A stretch of DNA of 64,000 nt, from assembly GCA_900541965.1 (NCBI GenBank), contig UQLN01000018.1, positions 11,388 to 75,387 on the forward strand. Reading direction: 5' to 3'. The translations under genes and the position numbers were made by a program. Shown here in pieces: positions 53,853 to 63,851 of this stretch (position 1 is its first letter; every line of letters begins with the position of its first letter). Below the pieces are notes generated by a model. That model did no database searches. It worked only from the letters and a program-made list of their open reading frames with translations, and had not been told where the DNA came from. This DNA comes from an uncultured Parabacteroides sp. (GTDB lineage Bacteria; Bacteroidota; Bacteroidia; Bacteroidales; Tannerellaceae).

Positions 53853-55271
53853 ATGAGTAAAGGAAAAATAATAGTAGCCGGAATCGGTCCCGGCAGTGAG
53901 GCAGACATAACTCCGGCTGTTTTATCCGCTATCAAGCAATCGGATATTATCGTCGGCTATAAATACTATTTCCGTTTTATACAAGACATCCTTCGTCCCG
54001 GTACACAATGTATCGATACCGGTATGAAACGGGAAAAGGCCCGTGCAGAACAAGCATACGACCTGGCATCGAAAGGAAATACAGTAACCGTTATCAGTTC
54101 GGGAGACGCCGGTATCTACGGCATGGCTCCGCTGATTTATGAAATGAAACGGGAAAAAGGAACCAACATGGAAATCGAAGTGCTACCCGGTATCAGCGCC
54201 TTCCAGAAGGCAGCTTCCCTGCTGGGTGCTCCTATCGGCCACGACTTCTGCGTCATTTCCTTATCAGACCTGATGACTCCCTGGGAACGTATCGAACAAC
54301 GTATCAGAGCGGCTGCTATGGCGGATTTCGTTACGGCTGTCTACAATCCCAAAAGTGAAGGACGTTACTGGCAGCTCTACCGCTTAAAAGAATTGTTCCT
54401 TGCCGAACGTTCCCCCGAAACCCCGGTCGGTTATGTACGGCAGGCCGGACGTGAAGAACAGGAAGTACATATCACTACCCTCGGAGAATTTGACCCGGAG
54501 CAAATAGATATGTTTACCGTCATCCTTATCGGTAACTCCCAGTCTTACCGTTTTGGAGAAACAATCATTACCCCGCGCGGCTACTATCGGGATACACAAC
54601 CTTCGGATGCGGATGGTTCCCTGCGCAAGGGACAGAATATCATGATACAGAGTTTCCGTACCATCGAGAAAGAACTTAAAAACAAAGAAATCCCGCTCGA
54701 TAAGAAATGGGCCTTACTGCATGCCATCCATACAACGGCCGATTTCGATATGGAAAATATTCTTTGCATAGATGACAATGCGGTCAGTTCCCTTTACGAC
54801 AAATTTGTCTCCGGGACCTGCCGGACGATCATTACAGACGTTACGATGGCAGCCTCCGGTATCCGTAAAGGTGCTTTGCAGCGAATGGGTATCTCCGTTA
54901 AATGTTACCTGGGAGACGAACGTACCGAAGTACTTGCCGCCTCCAAAGGCATCACCCGTACTCAGGCAGGCATACGTCTGGCAGTAGAAGAGCATCCCGA
55001 TGCCTTGTATGTATTCGGTAATGCCCCTACCGCATTGATGGAACTCTGTGATTTGGTCCGCAAAGGGAAAGCCCGGCCAAGCGGTATCATTGCCGCCCCC
55101 GTCGGTTTTGTACATGTACAGGAATCAAAACATATGGTGAAGCCCTTTACCTCCATCCCCAAACTGATAGTGGAAGGACGGAAAGGCGGAAGTAACCTGG
55201 CGGCAACCCTGGTAAACTCCATCCTTTGTTATAACGATGCCGAACAACTAAAACCGGGACGGGACGTATGA
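53853..55271 (+). CDS. cobJ-cobH: Fused precorrin-3B C17-methyltransferase / precorrin-8X methylmutase
   Basis: 472 residues. Residues 1-245 are a CobJ/CbiH methyltransferase (GIGPGSEADITPAV, SSGDAGIYGMAPLIYE, VLPGISAFQKAASLLGAP, VYNPKSEGR). Residues about 255-472 are CobH/CbiC (HTTADFD with the catalytic His, TDVTMAASGIRK, APVGFVHVQESK). In the pathway these are the ring-contraction and methyl-migration steps, not adjacent reactions. The next gene overlaps by 4 bp. Confidence 0.96.
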   Translation: MSKGKIIVAGIGPGSEADITPAVLSAIKQSDIIVGYKYYFRFIQDILRPGTQCIDTGMKREKARAEQAYDLASKGNTVTVISSGDAGIYGMAPLIYEMKREKGTNMEIEVLPGISAFQKAASLLGAPIGHDFCVISLSDLMTPWERIEQRIRAAAMADFVTAVYNPKSEGRYWQLYRLKELFLAERSPETPVGYVRQAGREEQEVHITTLGEFDPEQIDMFTVILIGNSQSYRFGETIITPRGYYRDTQPSDADGSLRKGQNIMIQSFRTIEKELKNKEIPLDKKWALLHAIHTTADFDMENILCIDDNAVSSLYDKFVSGTCRTIITDVTMAASGIRKGALQRMGISVKCYLGDERTEVLAASKGITRTQAGIRLAVEEHPDALYVFGNAPTALMELCDLVRKGKARPSGIIAAPVGFVHVQESKHMVKPFTSIPKLIVEGRKGGSNLAATLVNSILCYNDAEQLKPGRDV

Positions 55272-56479
55272 TACATTTCCATATAATAGGACTGGACGAC
55301 AACCAGACACCCCGGTTTCCGGAAGAGATACAGGACCTTATCAAACAACATACGGTCTTTTCCGGAGGCTTGCGGCAGCATGAAATCGTTATGCCGCTCT
55401 TGCCCGCCAACGCCGTATGGATTGACATCAAAGCCCCGTTAGATAACGTGTTCGAACAATACGCTTCCTTCGAAGGAAAAGACATCGTAGTGTTTGCCTC
55501 CGGCGACCCGTTGTTCTTCGGCTTTGCCTCCACCATCCGGAAAAGGATGCCGGATGCATCCTTGCAGATATTCCCGGCATTCAGTTCCCTGCAGTTGCTT
55601 GCCCATAGGCTCCAACTGCCTTATCAGGAGATGCGTGCCGTTTCGGTGACAGGACGTTCCTGGCATGAAATGGACCGGGCTTTTATCGAAAACGCTCCAC
55701 TGGTCGGTCTGCTGACCGACCACGTCCATACCCCCGCTGCCATTGCATCCAGAATGCTGGAATATAATTTCAACCGGTATCGGATGTATATCGGCACTCA
55801 TTTAGGCAACCGGGAAAAAGAACAGATATTCCGTATCTCCTCCCTTTCCGAAATTGCAGAAACGACATTCGATACCCCGAACTGCATACTGCTCCAACAT
55901 ACATCCGGACACGAACAATACAGGCCGGCAGCCGGCATACCGGACAGTTCTTTTATCCATCTGGACGGACGGGAGAAAATGATTACCAAATCACCGGTAC
56001 GCCTGCTCGACCTGAGTGTACTGCAACTACACCGGAGCAGTTGTTTCTGGGATATCGGTTGCTGTACCGGCTCCGTTTCCATCGAAGCCAAAAGACAATA
56101 TCCCCATTTGCATATCCATGCCTTTGAAATACGGGAAGCCTGCAAAGAAATTGTAGAAAAGAATTGCAGGCGGTTCTCCGCTCCGGGTATCGACCTGCAC
56201 ATAGGGGATTTCCTGAAAGAAGATATCAGCAAGCTGCCGCCTCCCGATGCCGTCTTTATCGGCGGACATGGCGGAAAACTGAAAGAGATAGTCAAAAAGG
56301 TAGCCGGCAAAATGAAAGCAGGCGGTACCCTCGTCTTCAATTCTGTTTCAGCCGAAAGCTATGCTTTGTTTACAGAAGCTATCAGGGAAAACGGTTTCCC
56401 GCATCCTGTGGAAACGCATATCACGGTAGACTCCTATAATCCGATTTGTATCATCCGTACAATAAAAGAAGAAAAATGA
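55268..56479 (+). CDS. cobL: Precorrin-6Y C5,15-methyltransferase (CbiE-CbiT fusion)
   Basis: 403 residues. The N-terminal CbiE half (1-205) has FASGDPLFFGFASTI and FPAFSSLQLLAHRL; the C-terminal CbiT half (about 230-403) has DIGCCTGSVSIEAKRQYP, the S-adenosylmethionine motif, and IGGHGGKLKEI. It adds two methyls and removes CO2. Its ATG overlaps cobJ-cobH (ATGA), and its stop overlaps the cbiG start. Confidence 0.96.
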   Translation: MIHFHIIGLDDNQTPRFPEEIQDLIKQHTVFSGGLRQHEIVMPLLPANAVWIDIKAPLDNVFEQYASFEGKDIVVFASGDPLFFGFASTIRKRMPDASLQIFPAFSSLQLLAHRLQLPYQEMRAVSVTGRSWHEMDRAFIENAPLVGLLTDHVHTPAAIASRMLEYNFNRYRMYIGTHLGNREKEQIFRISSLSEIAETTFDTPNCILLQHTSGHEQYRPAAGIPDSSFIHLDGREKMITKSPVRLLDLSVLQLHRSSCFWDIGCCTGSVSIEAKRQYPHLHIHAFEIREACKEIVEKNCRRFSAPGIDLHIGDFLKEDISKLPPPDAVFIGGHGGKLKEIVKKVAGKMKAGGTLVFNSVSAESYALFTEAIRENGFPHPVETHITVDSYNPICIIRTIKEEK

Positions 56480-58370
56480 ATCCTATACAATCCCTGGCCG
56501 TCATCATCGTATCGGCAGACAGTATGCCATTGGCATACAAAATAAAAGAACAGTATCCGGCAGCAGAACTCTATAGCAAGAACGGAGAAGACGGAACCCT
56601 GCCCGTTATTTCATTTGAAGAAACAACCAAAGAACTGTTTCCCCGGACAAACGCCATCCTGTTCATCGGAGCAATGGGTATCTGTGTACGCAGCATCGCC
56701 CCTTATATAGACAGTAAATATACCCCCCTGCCGTTATTTGTATCGACAGTACCGGCAAATTCGTCATCCCGGTTCTATCCGGTCATATCGGCGGAGCCAA
56801 CGAGTTCAGCCTCGAACTTGCCCGGTTACTCAAAGCCGAAGCCATCGTCACCACCCGGAGCGACAATACAGGTCTTTGGGCGCTCGACACTTTGGGAGGA
56901 ACCTACAACTGGAAAAGTTTCATTTATGAACAACCTGTCACAAAAGAAACAGACCCGCTTGCTTTTTATACGGAACTCATCTCCGGCAGTACGGACAATA
57001 AACCCAAAGTGATGAATGCCTGTATCACGGACTTCGTCAACCGCAAACCTTTTGCCCTACTGATAGAAACGGAAGACGAAGGGACAGCCCACCTTCAGGA
57101 TACCTGCCCGGAACATGTCGAAATCTTCCATACGGCAGATGCTATCGACGATAAAAAATACGCATGGATTATCACCATAAGCCCGTTCATTCATACATTC
57201 GAGACTCCGGTACTGGCATTCGTACCCCGGATACTTACCCTCGGAGCCGGATGTAAAAAAGGGCTGGATGGTTCATTCGATGTCTTCTTCCGCCAGATAA
57301 TGGATACCTGTATGCAACAAGCCATCCATCCGGCAGCAATAGCCTCCGTTGCTTCCATCGACCTGAAAAAAGAAGAGAACATCTTATTACAACTGGCAGA
57401 GAAATTGCAAGTGCCTTTCCAAACTTATCCGGCGGAAGAACTTGCCCGCATGGATATTCCTAATCCGTCCGCTAAGGTGGCGGAAGTAACAGGCTCTTCC
57501 AGCGTTTCCGAAGCTGCGGCATGTTATGCAGCCGCCAACGGCAGGCTACTGGTTGGCAAACAAAAAGGGAAGTTAGGCGACTGCAACGACTTCACCTATG
57601 CCATCGCTATCCCTGAAAAGAGAGGCCATATTGAAATCGTAGGAGCCGGACCGGGCGACCCCGAACTTATTTCCATCCGTGGACGCCGTATGTTGGAAAA
57701 GGCAGACCTTATCCTGTATGCAGGCAGTCTTGTCCCGAAAGAACTGACATTCTGTGCCAAGAAAAGTGCGACAGTCCGCAGCTCTGCCGATATGAACCTG
57801 GAAGAACAATTCCTCCTGATGAAAACGTTCTACGACAAAGGCAAATTCGTTGTCCGCCTACATACCGGCGACCCATGTATCTACGGAGCTATCCAGGAGC
57901 AAATGGCTTTCTTCGACGCATACGGAATGGACTACCATATCACCCCGGGAATCTCTTCGTTCCAGGCTGCCGCTGCCGCCCTGCGTTCCCAGTTCACCAT
58001 CCCGGAAAAGGTACAAACCATCATCCTTACCCGTGGAGAAGGGCGTACCCCTATGCCGGAAAAAGAACAACTGCATAAGCTGGCTCAAAGCCAAAGCACC
58101 ATGTGTATCTTCCTGAGTGCCGGTATCGCAGAGCAGGTCCAGAAAGAACTGCTGGAACATTATCCGCCTACAACCCCGGTTGCCGCCTGCTACAAACTCA
58201 CCTGGAAAGACGAACGCATCTACCGGGGCGAACTGAAAGACCTGGCTCGTATCGTAAAAGACAACCACCTGACCCTCACCACCCTGTTGGTTGTAGGTGA
58301 TGCCATCGACAACCGGGAAGGCCTTTCCCGCTTATATGCAGACGAATTCAAACATCTTTTCCGTAAATAA
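56476..58370 (+). pseudogene. cbiG-cobM: cbiG-cobM fusion, frameshifted in the cbiG part
   Basis: From ATG at 56476 the sequence encodes the N-terminus of CbiG (MNPIQSLAVIIVSADSMPLA, FIGAMGICVRSIAPYIDSKY) up to a run of six C at 56723-56728. After it the CbiG sequence goes on in another frame (PAVICIDSTGKFVIPVLSGH, GGANEFSLELARLL). One extra C would restore a single reading frame of about 631 codons. The C-terminal part, CbiG-C (about 57030-57600) and CobM precorrin-4 C11-methyltransferase (GAGPGDPELISIRGRR, HTGDPCIYGAIQEQM, ITPGISSFQAAAAAL), is intact. It may be a true lesion, a slippage-tolerant tract or a sequencing error. Downstream cobM could be made from internal starts such as TTG 56892. 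Confidence 0.9.
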
Positions 58371-58371
58371 A

Positions 58372-60228
58372 ATGATACTGATACTGGGAGGAACAACCGA
58401 AGGGCGAAAAGCCATACAGGTGGCGGACGAGGCAAACAAACCTTACTTCTACTCCACCGTAAGCAAGATGCAGGCAATCGGTTCCACCTATGCCATACGC
58501 CTTGCCGGAGCGATGCAGGAAGAAGAAATGGAACGGTTCTGCCGGGAGAATCAAATCTCCCTGCTGATAGATGCCGCCCACCCTTTTGCCATCCAATTGC
58601 ATGCAACCGTAGCAACAGTGGCTACTCGTCTTTCCCTTCCCGTTATCCGTTTCGAACGGCAATACCCGGTACGGGATACCGCATTTATCTGGTGTTCCGG
58701 CTACGATGAAGCCATCCAACACCTGCAAGCCGACGGTATCAAAAACCTGCTGGCACTTACCGGGGTGAAGACTATCTCCAAACTGCGTGATTACTGGCAA
58801 CAAACCCCTTGTTGGTTCCGTATCCTTGACCGGGAAGAATCGATAGACTTAGCCGGGAAAAGCGGTTTTCCTCCCGAACGTCTTGTCTTTTTCCATGAAG
58901 GAGAAGAGGAGAAAAAGCTGCTCGACCAACTTCATCCCGATGCCATCTTAACCAAAGAAAGCGGGGAAAGCGGCCTGTTCAATGAAAAAACGAAAGCAGC
59001 GCGACAAGCGGGTATCCCTGTCTATGTAATCTGCCGTCCGGCTCTTCCCGATACCTTTATCACAGTAAACGATACGGAAAACCTCCGGAAAGAGATATAC
59101 CGCCTGCTCCCCGGTTTCCTTCCGCTACGCAGCGGATATACCACAGGCGCTTGTGCCACGGCTGCCTCCAAAGCCGCCCTGTACGCCCTGCTAAGCAAGC
59201 AGGAACAAACGGAAAGTGCCATCACCCTGCCTTCCGGGCAAACCATCACCCTGCCTGTTGCCCATACGGAATGGACAACAAGCAGTGCCAGATGTACGGT
59301 TATAAAAAATGCGGGAGACGACCCGGACGTCACCAACGGATGTCAAATCATTGCAGAAGTAGAACTATCCCCTTCAAAGGAAAGTACAGAAACGGTTGAT
59401 ACGCCCTCCATCCTTTTCAAAGCCGGCGAAGGCGTAGGGACCGTTACCCTTCTCGGTCTCGGACTGGAAATCGGCGGTCCGGCAATCAACACGACACCAC
59501 GCCGTTTGATAACCGACGAACTGACAACCGTTCTCAGGCAAAACCGTCCGCACTTCAACGGGCAAATCACCGTGACAATCTCCGTACCCGGAGGACGTGA
59601 ACTGGCCAAACGGACTTTCAATCCCAAACTGGGTATCGAAGGCGGCATTTCCATCATCGGTACCTCAGGTATTGTGCGGCCTTTCTCCAACGAAGCATTT
59701 ATCGCCTCTATCCGTAAAGAAGCGGAAGTAGCCAAAGCCATCGGATGCGAAACCCTGGTCATCAACTCAGGGGCAAAGAGCGAACGTTTCCTGAAAAGTT
59801 ATATTGCACAGCACGAAGCTGCCAACCTTCCGCCACAGGCATTTGTCCACTATGGCAACTTCATCGGAGAAACCATCCGGATAGCGGCAAGCCTGAATTT
59901 CCCGAAACTTATCCTGGGTATCATGTTAGGCAAAGCCGTAAAACTTGCAGAAGGCGCACTCGACACCCACAGCAAAAAAGTCGTAATGAATAAAGAGTTC
60001 CTGAAAGAGCTGGCCACAGAAGCCGAATGCTCTCCCGCCTCTCTTAAAGAAATAGAACGTCTCACGCTGGCACGCGAACTCTGGCAATCGCTTTCCGCCT
60101 CAGACCAGTCCCGTTTCTTCCCGCTCCTTTTGCAAAAATGTTATGCTCATGGCTCTCCGCTCTTCCCGGAAGGCAAACTTTCCATACTGCTCCTTACGGA
60201 AGAAGGAGAAATTCCTTACCGGATATAA
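58372..60228 (+). CDS. cbiJ-cbiD: Fused precorrin-6A reductase / cobalt-precorrin-5B C1-methyltransferase
   Basis: 618 residues from MILILGGTTEGRKAIQVADEA; the longer open frame overlaps cobM. Residues 1-250 are CobK/CbiJ (GGTTEGR, LIDAAHPFAIQL, DRFTI-like WFRILDREES). Residues about 262-618 are CbiD (LRSGYTTGACATAASKAA, NAGDDPDVTNG, GEGVGTVTLLGLGLEIGGPAIN). CbiD belongs to the anaerobic, cobalt-early route, agreeing with CbiK and CbiG. Starts 1 bp after cobM. Confidence 0.95.
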   Translation: MILILGGTTEGRKAIQVADEANKPYFYSTVSKMQAIGSTYAIRLAGAMQEEEMERFCRENQISLLIDAAHPFAIQLHATVATVATRLSLPVIRFERQYPVRDTAFIWCSGYDEAIQHLQADGIKNLLALTGVKTISKLRDYWQQTPCWFRILDREESIDLAGKSGFPPERLVFFHEGEEEKKLLDQLHPDAILTKESGESGLFNEKTKAARQAGIPVYVICRPALPDTFITVNDTENLRKEIYRLLPGFLPLRSGYTTGACATAASKAALYALLSKQEQTESAITLPSGQTITLPVAHTEWTTSSARCTVIKNAGDDPDVTNGCQIIAEVELSPSKESTETVDTPSILFKAGEGVGTVTLLGLGLEIGGPAINTTPRRLITDELTTVLRQNRPHFNGQITVTISVPGGRELAKRTFNPKLGIEGGISIIGTSGIVRPFSNEAFIASIRKEAEVAKAIGCETLVINSGAKSERFLKSYIAQHEAANLPPQAFVHYGNFIGETIRIAASLNFPKLILGIMLGKAVKLAEGALDTHSKKVVMNKEFLKELATEAECSPASLKEIERLTLARELWQSLSASDQSRFFPLLLQKCYAHGSPLFPEGKLSILLLTEEGEIPYRI

Positions 60229-60237
60229 ATAAAATAA

Positions 60238-60266
60238 GGGCACGAATTACCATATAATCCATGCCC
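60238..60266. terminator. Terminator between corrin operon and lipoprotein
   Basis: gggcacg pairs with catgccc (one G-T) around a 15-nt loop. On the minus strand the tail is ttattttattt, so it mainly serves the leftward lipoprotein; it may also close the corrin operon. Confidence 0.65.
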
Positions 60267-60276
60267 CAATATACGT

Positions 60277-60948
60277 TTATCGGATAGTAACCTGCTTACT
60301 TACCGTATACATCACATTAATCCTGCCACCTGCATTATTATCATTTTGTTGCAAAGGATTAGAAGATACACGGCCCAGATACAACTTAGCATCCTTTGCA
60401 GTCACATCCTCGTCGATATCTATCGCAATAGACTTTTCGCCTACACTCCGGTTATAAAATTTATAAGTTTCACCGTTACATTCAAGGCGGACTATCACAT
60501 ATTCATTCTTGGCAATCGGAGCACCCTCCCAAGCCAATACTGTCGTTTCATGTTTGTCTATCGAAGTAAACGTTTCCGGAATACCGATAAAGGTCGCATC
60601 AATCAGAGATGTCTTATTTACAAAAACACGGTCTTGCGAACGGGACAAAATAAAAGTTACATCCTGTAAGCCTTTAAAAGATTCTTTATAATAATAAACC
60701 CCTGAAGTTTCAAATAACGGTTCTATTCCGTTTATCAATACAGCACCGGACGACAATTTCAGGTTAGTTCCTTCAATATCATTTCTTTTGAAGTTTGCCC
60801 CGGCATGGGTTTCATTATGAGTGGCATCATATTCTACACCCAGGATCTGATAGAAAGGTACAATCTGACCTATCTCATTGGAATTATTGCTACAAGAAGC
60901 TAAAGCTCCTACCAACAATACGGCTAAATAGATAAGGTTCTTTTTCAT
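60277..60948 (-). CDS. Hypothetical lipoprotein, paralogue 1
   Basis: 223 residues with a lipobox (ALASCS). About half of its residues match the next gene to the right, including IVPFYQ, LGVEYD, AGANF, GAVLING, EPLFE and NPLQQ. Mostly beta-strand, no known domain; not assigned to any family I recognise. The repeated gene pair with a similar upstream region points to local duplication. Confidence 0.85.
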   Translation of the reverse strand: MKKNLIYLAVLLVGALASCSNNSNEIGQIVPFYQILGVEYDATHNETHAGANFKRNDIEGTNLKLSSGAVLINGIEPLFETSGVYYYKESFKGLQDVTFILSRSQDRVFVNKTSLIDATFIGIPETFTSIDKHETTVLAWEGAPIAKNEYVIVRLECNGETYKFYNRSVGEKSIAIDIDEDVTAKDAKLYLGRVSSNPLQQNDNNAGGRINVMYTVSKQVTIR

Positions 60949-61281
60949 CTTACATTGGTATTAGTTAGTACATGGTTTCATATAGAAAACAGTTGTAAAT
61001 GAAAAAGGTCTACTATTTAATGTTTATAATAGTTAGCATATAACAATTTTTCAACTGTTAAAATTCCACACCCGTTGTATTTCAAGGTATAAAAAAAGTT
61101 TAGTTATTACACTTAATTTTTGATGCGATACAGGTCTATAATTTCTGTTTTCAAATAGGGATATTCAGTAAATCATCCATTTATTACCGATAAATAATCT
61201 TTAGACAATATATCCTTGCATAATGTTGCCATATGATGTATTATATCCAATCCTTTCGTCCGGGGAATACATCTTATCCAC
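60949..61281. other. Intergenic region between the two lipoprotein genes
   Basis: 333 bp, AT-rich. The first ~120 bp resemble the region upstream of the second lipoprotein gene (61957-62050), notably around aaatgaaaa and gttta, so the duplication included upstream sequence. I see no consensus promoter, RNA or ORF worth naming. Confidence 0.5.
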
Positions 61282-61956
61282 TTACTGGATAGCCACCTTC
61301 TTGCTTATCGTATACGACACGTCAATCTTCCCTCCTGCACTGCCATTGCTCTGCTGCAAAGGATGGGTAGTAACCCGGCTTAGATACAGCGTCGCATCCG
61401 TTGCCCCTGTCTGGTTATTGAAAGGGATGGAAATAGACTGCCCGCCTTCATCCCGGTTATACAATTGAAGATTGCCTCCTTTATATTCAAGACGCAATGC
61501 CACATATTCGCCTTTGGCAACCGGATCGCCATCCCAGGTCAGCACCGTTGTACCATTCCCGTCGATAGCAGTAAACGTCATCGGAATATCGATAGGTATT
61601 GCATCACTCGTCGATACTTTGTTTACAAAAACCTGCTCTTTGGAACGATTAAAAGTAAAGGTCACATTTTGCAACCCGTCAAAAGACGCCTTATAAAAAT
61701 AAACTCCAATATTCTCAAACAACGGTTCTTCCCCGTTAATCAATACCGCACCGGCAGGAAGTTTCAGGTTGGCCCCTGCACTGTCTTTCTTATTGAAATT
61801 CGCCCCGGCATAGGTTTTATTAGCAGTCATATCATACTCTACACCCAGATTCTGATAGAAAGGAACGATTAAATCTATCTCATTGGAATGATCTTTACCA
61901 CAGGAAGTCAAAACTCCCATCAACAACAGGGTCACATAAACAAAGCTCTTTTTCAT
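61282..61956 (-). CDS. Hypothetical lipoprotein, paralogue 2
   Basis: 224 residues, lipobox VLTSCG. Collinear with paralogue 1 over the whole length, with matching IVPFYQNLGVEYD, GAVLINGEEPLFE and LYLSRVTTHPLQQ. Most changes are conservative, so both may be functional. No known domain, and no other copy in the window. Confidence 0.85.
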   Translation of the reverse strand: MKKSFVYVTLLLMGVLTSCGKDHSNEIDLIVPFYQNLGVEYDMTANKTYAGANFNKKDSAGANLKLPAGAVLINGEEPLFENIGVYFYKASFDGLQNVTFTFNRSKEQVFVNKVSTSDAIPIDIPMTFTAIDGNGTTVLTWDGDPVAKGEYVALRLEYKGGNLQLYNRDEGGQSISIPFNNQTGATDATLYLSRVTTHPLQQSNGSAGGKIDVSYTISKKVAIQ

Positions 61957-62099
61957 AATTTATTGTTATTAGTACGTCATACTACAAATAACAAATGAAA
62001 AGGGAAAAGTTTCTCCGTTTAACGTTTACTAATAAGTAGTAATAGTTTTCATCTACTCTGACATCAACCATGATACCCCGAAAAAGAAGAAACATTCCA

Positions 62100-62159
62100 T
62101 TCAACCTATCATAAAATAAATAAAAACCATTATATTTGTATATTATATGATAGGTTGAA
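62100..62159. promoter_or_regulatory. Operator-promoter of the HipB/HipA module
   Basis: ttcaacctatcata (62100-62113) is repeated as its exact reverse complement at 62146-62159, with 32 bp between. TATATTTG at 62131-62138 fits the -7 element, so transcription starts inside or near the second half-site, just before the ATG at 62162. A dimeric HTH repressor bound to both sites would block it: typical antitoxin autoregulation. Confidence 0.75.
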
Positions 62160-62161
62160 CT

Positions 62162-62482
62162 ATGGCAAAGAGTACAATGGGGACCAAACTTCCCCGCAAA
62201 TTAGAGCAAAAAATGCAGATTGTAGGCGAACAAATCAAACTGGCACGCCTCAGAAGAAATTTAAGTGTAGCCCAAGTAGCTGAACGCGCAACCTGTTCTT
62301 CGTTGACAGTATCACGCATAGAGAAGGGTATCCCGACAGTTGCCATCGGTATTTATTTACGTGTGCTCTATGCTTTGCAACTCGACGACGATATTCTTTG
62401 GCTCGCTAAAAAGGACACACTAGGAAAGACCCTGCAAGACCTGAATATGACCAAACGAGAAAGAGCCTCTAAAAAAGAATAA
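62162..62482 (+). CDS. HipB-like XRE-family antitoxin/repressor
   Basis: 106 residues. A helix-turn-helix domain (about 20-80: IKLARLRRNLSVAQVAERATCSSLTVSRIEKG) and a lysine-rich tail. Expected to bind the upstream inverted repeat and the partner kinase. Ends 2 bp before the HipA gene. Confidence 0.9.
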   Translation: MAKSTMGTKLPRKLEQKMQIVGEQIKLARLRRNLSVAQVAERATCSSLTVSRIEKGIPTVAIGIYLRVLYALQLDDDILWLAKKDTLGKTLQDLNMTKRERASKKE

Positions 62483-62484
62483 GC

Positions 62485-63744
62485 ATGAAGAAACTTTTTG
62501 TATATGCCGATTTTGATTGGCTCAAAGATATAGAGCTAATTGGAGAATTAAGTCATGAATCTCTTCGAGGCTCGGAAACTTATGGTTTTAAGTTTGCTGA
62601 TACATGGTTAAAAAAACACGGAAACTTATTCTTGAGTAATGACTTGAACAACTATCCGGGACAGCAATACACAGGAATGGATAAAGACATATTCGGATGT
62701 TTCTCAGATGCCCTGCCTGACCGTTGGGGACGCACCTTATTAAACAGACGTGAACAGATACAAGCCACGGAAGAAAAACGTCCTATACGACGCTTATCGT
62801 CATTCGACTATCTGATAGGTATTGACGACTTTTCACGAATGGGTGGCTTTCGATTTAAAGAAACATCTGAAGGTAATTTCATCAATGCCGATAAAGACTT
62901 ACGCATTCCTCCTTTGACAAATATTCGTGACTTACTTTTTGCCAGTCAAGAAATTGAAAAAAGCGAAGAACAAAATCTTTTACCTGATAAAAAATGGTTA
63001 GCACAACTAATGCAACCCGGAACCTCTTTAGGGGGTGCACGTCCTAAAGCAAGTGTAATTGACGAAAATAAAAATTTGTACATTGCAAAATTTCCCTCTC
63101 GTAAAGATGATCACGATGTTGGCTTATGGGAACATTTCTGTCACCTTCTTGCCAATCAGGCAGGTATAAATGCAGCTATAACCCGAACGATAAACACGGA
63201 CAAACACCACACGCTCTTATCCCACCGTTTTGATCGAAAAGAAGAAGGAAAACGTATTCACTTTGCTTCTGCCATGACATTGTTAGGATTGAATGACGGT
63301 GATAATGCCAGTACAGGACACGGATATTTGGATATCGTAGATTTCATTATCCAAAACGGCACAGATGTAGAAACTAACATCCAAGAATTATATCGTAGAG
63401 TAGCATTCAATATTTGTATCGGTAATACCGATGATCACTTCCGTAACCACGGATTCCTTCTGACTCCTAAAGGTTGGAGACTTTCTCCCGCTTATGATAT
63501 GAATCCTACATTGAATGAGCAACAAAGTTTGCTTATTTCCGTATCTTCATGTGAATCTGATTTGAATATTTTACTTGATGCTTGCGAAAATTATATGATA
63601 AACAAAGAAACGGCAACAAAAATCATTAATGAAGTTCGTAATGCCGTTAAAAGCTGGAGAACGTTGGCTACCAGACTTGGTATCGCCAAACGAGAAATGG
63701 AATCATTTGCACAAAAGTTTGATAACTCTGTTAATTCCCAATAA
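62485..63744 (+). CDS. HipA-family kinase (toxin)
   Basis: 419 residues. N-terminal HipA domain with SDALPDRWGRTLLNRR, then a kinase-like core: SLGGARPKASV, LYIAKFPSRKDD with the ATP-binding Lys, and ICIGNTDDHFRNHGFLL with the catalytic Asp and the DFxxN-type region, ending in LSPAYDMNPT. HipA kinases phosphorylate aminoacyl-tRNA synthetases (GltX in E. coli) and slow growth. Catalytic residues look intact. Paired with the upstream repressor. Confidence 0.92.
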   Translation: MKKLFVYADFDWLKDIELIGELSHESLRGSETYGFKFADTWLKKHGNLFLSNDLNNYPGQQYTGMDKDIFGCFSDALPDRWGRTLLNRREQIQATEEKRPIRRLSSFDYLIGIDDFSRMGGFRFKETSEGNFINADKDLRIPPLTNIRDLLFASQEIEKSEEQNLLPDKKWLAQLMQPGTSLGGARPKASVIDENKNLYIAKFPSRKDDHDVGLWEHFCHLLANQAGINAAITRTINTDKHHTLLSHRFDRKEEGKRIHFASAMTLLGLNDGDNASTGHGYLDIVDFIIQNGTDVETNIQELYRRVAFNICIGNTDDHFRNHGFLLTPKGWRLSPAYDMNPTLNEQQSLLISVSSCESDLNILLDACENYMINKETATKIINEVRNAVKSWRTLATRLGIAKREMESFAQKFDNSVNSQ

Positions 63745-63762
63745 TCAGATATACCAATAAAA

Positions 63763-63795
63763 GGAACGTTCGGGATATCACATCCCAAACGTTCC
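63763..63795. terminator. Bidirectional terminator between hipA-like and phosphatase genes
   Basis: ggaacgtt(c/t)gggat stem of 14 bp with one mismatch; on the minus strand it is followed by ttttattgg. Convergent genes on both sides. Confidence 0.8.
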
Positions 63796-63851
63796 AGACC
63801 AATTTTATGTATTATGTAATACTAAAGGGTAAGGTTTCGGTTATATTTTTA

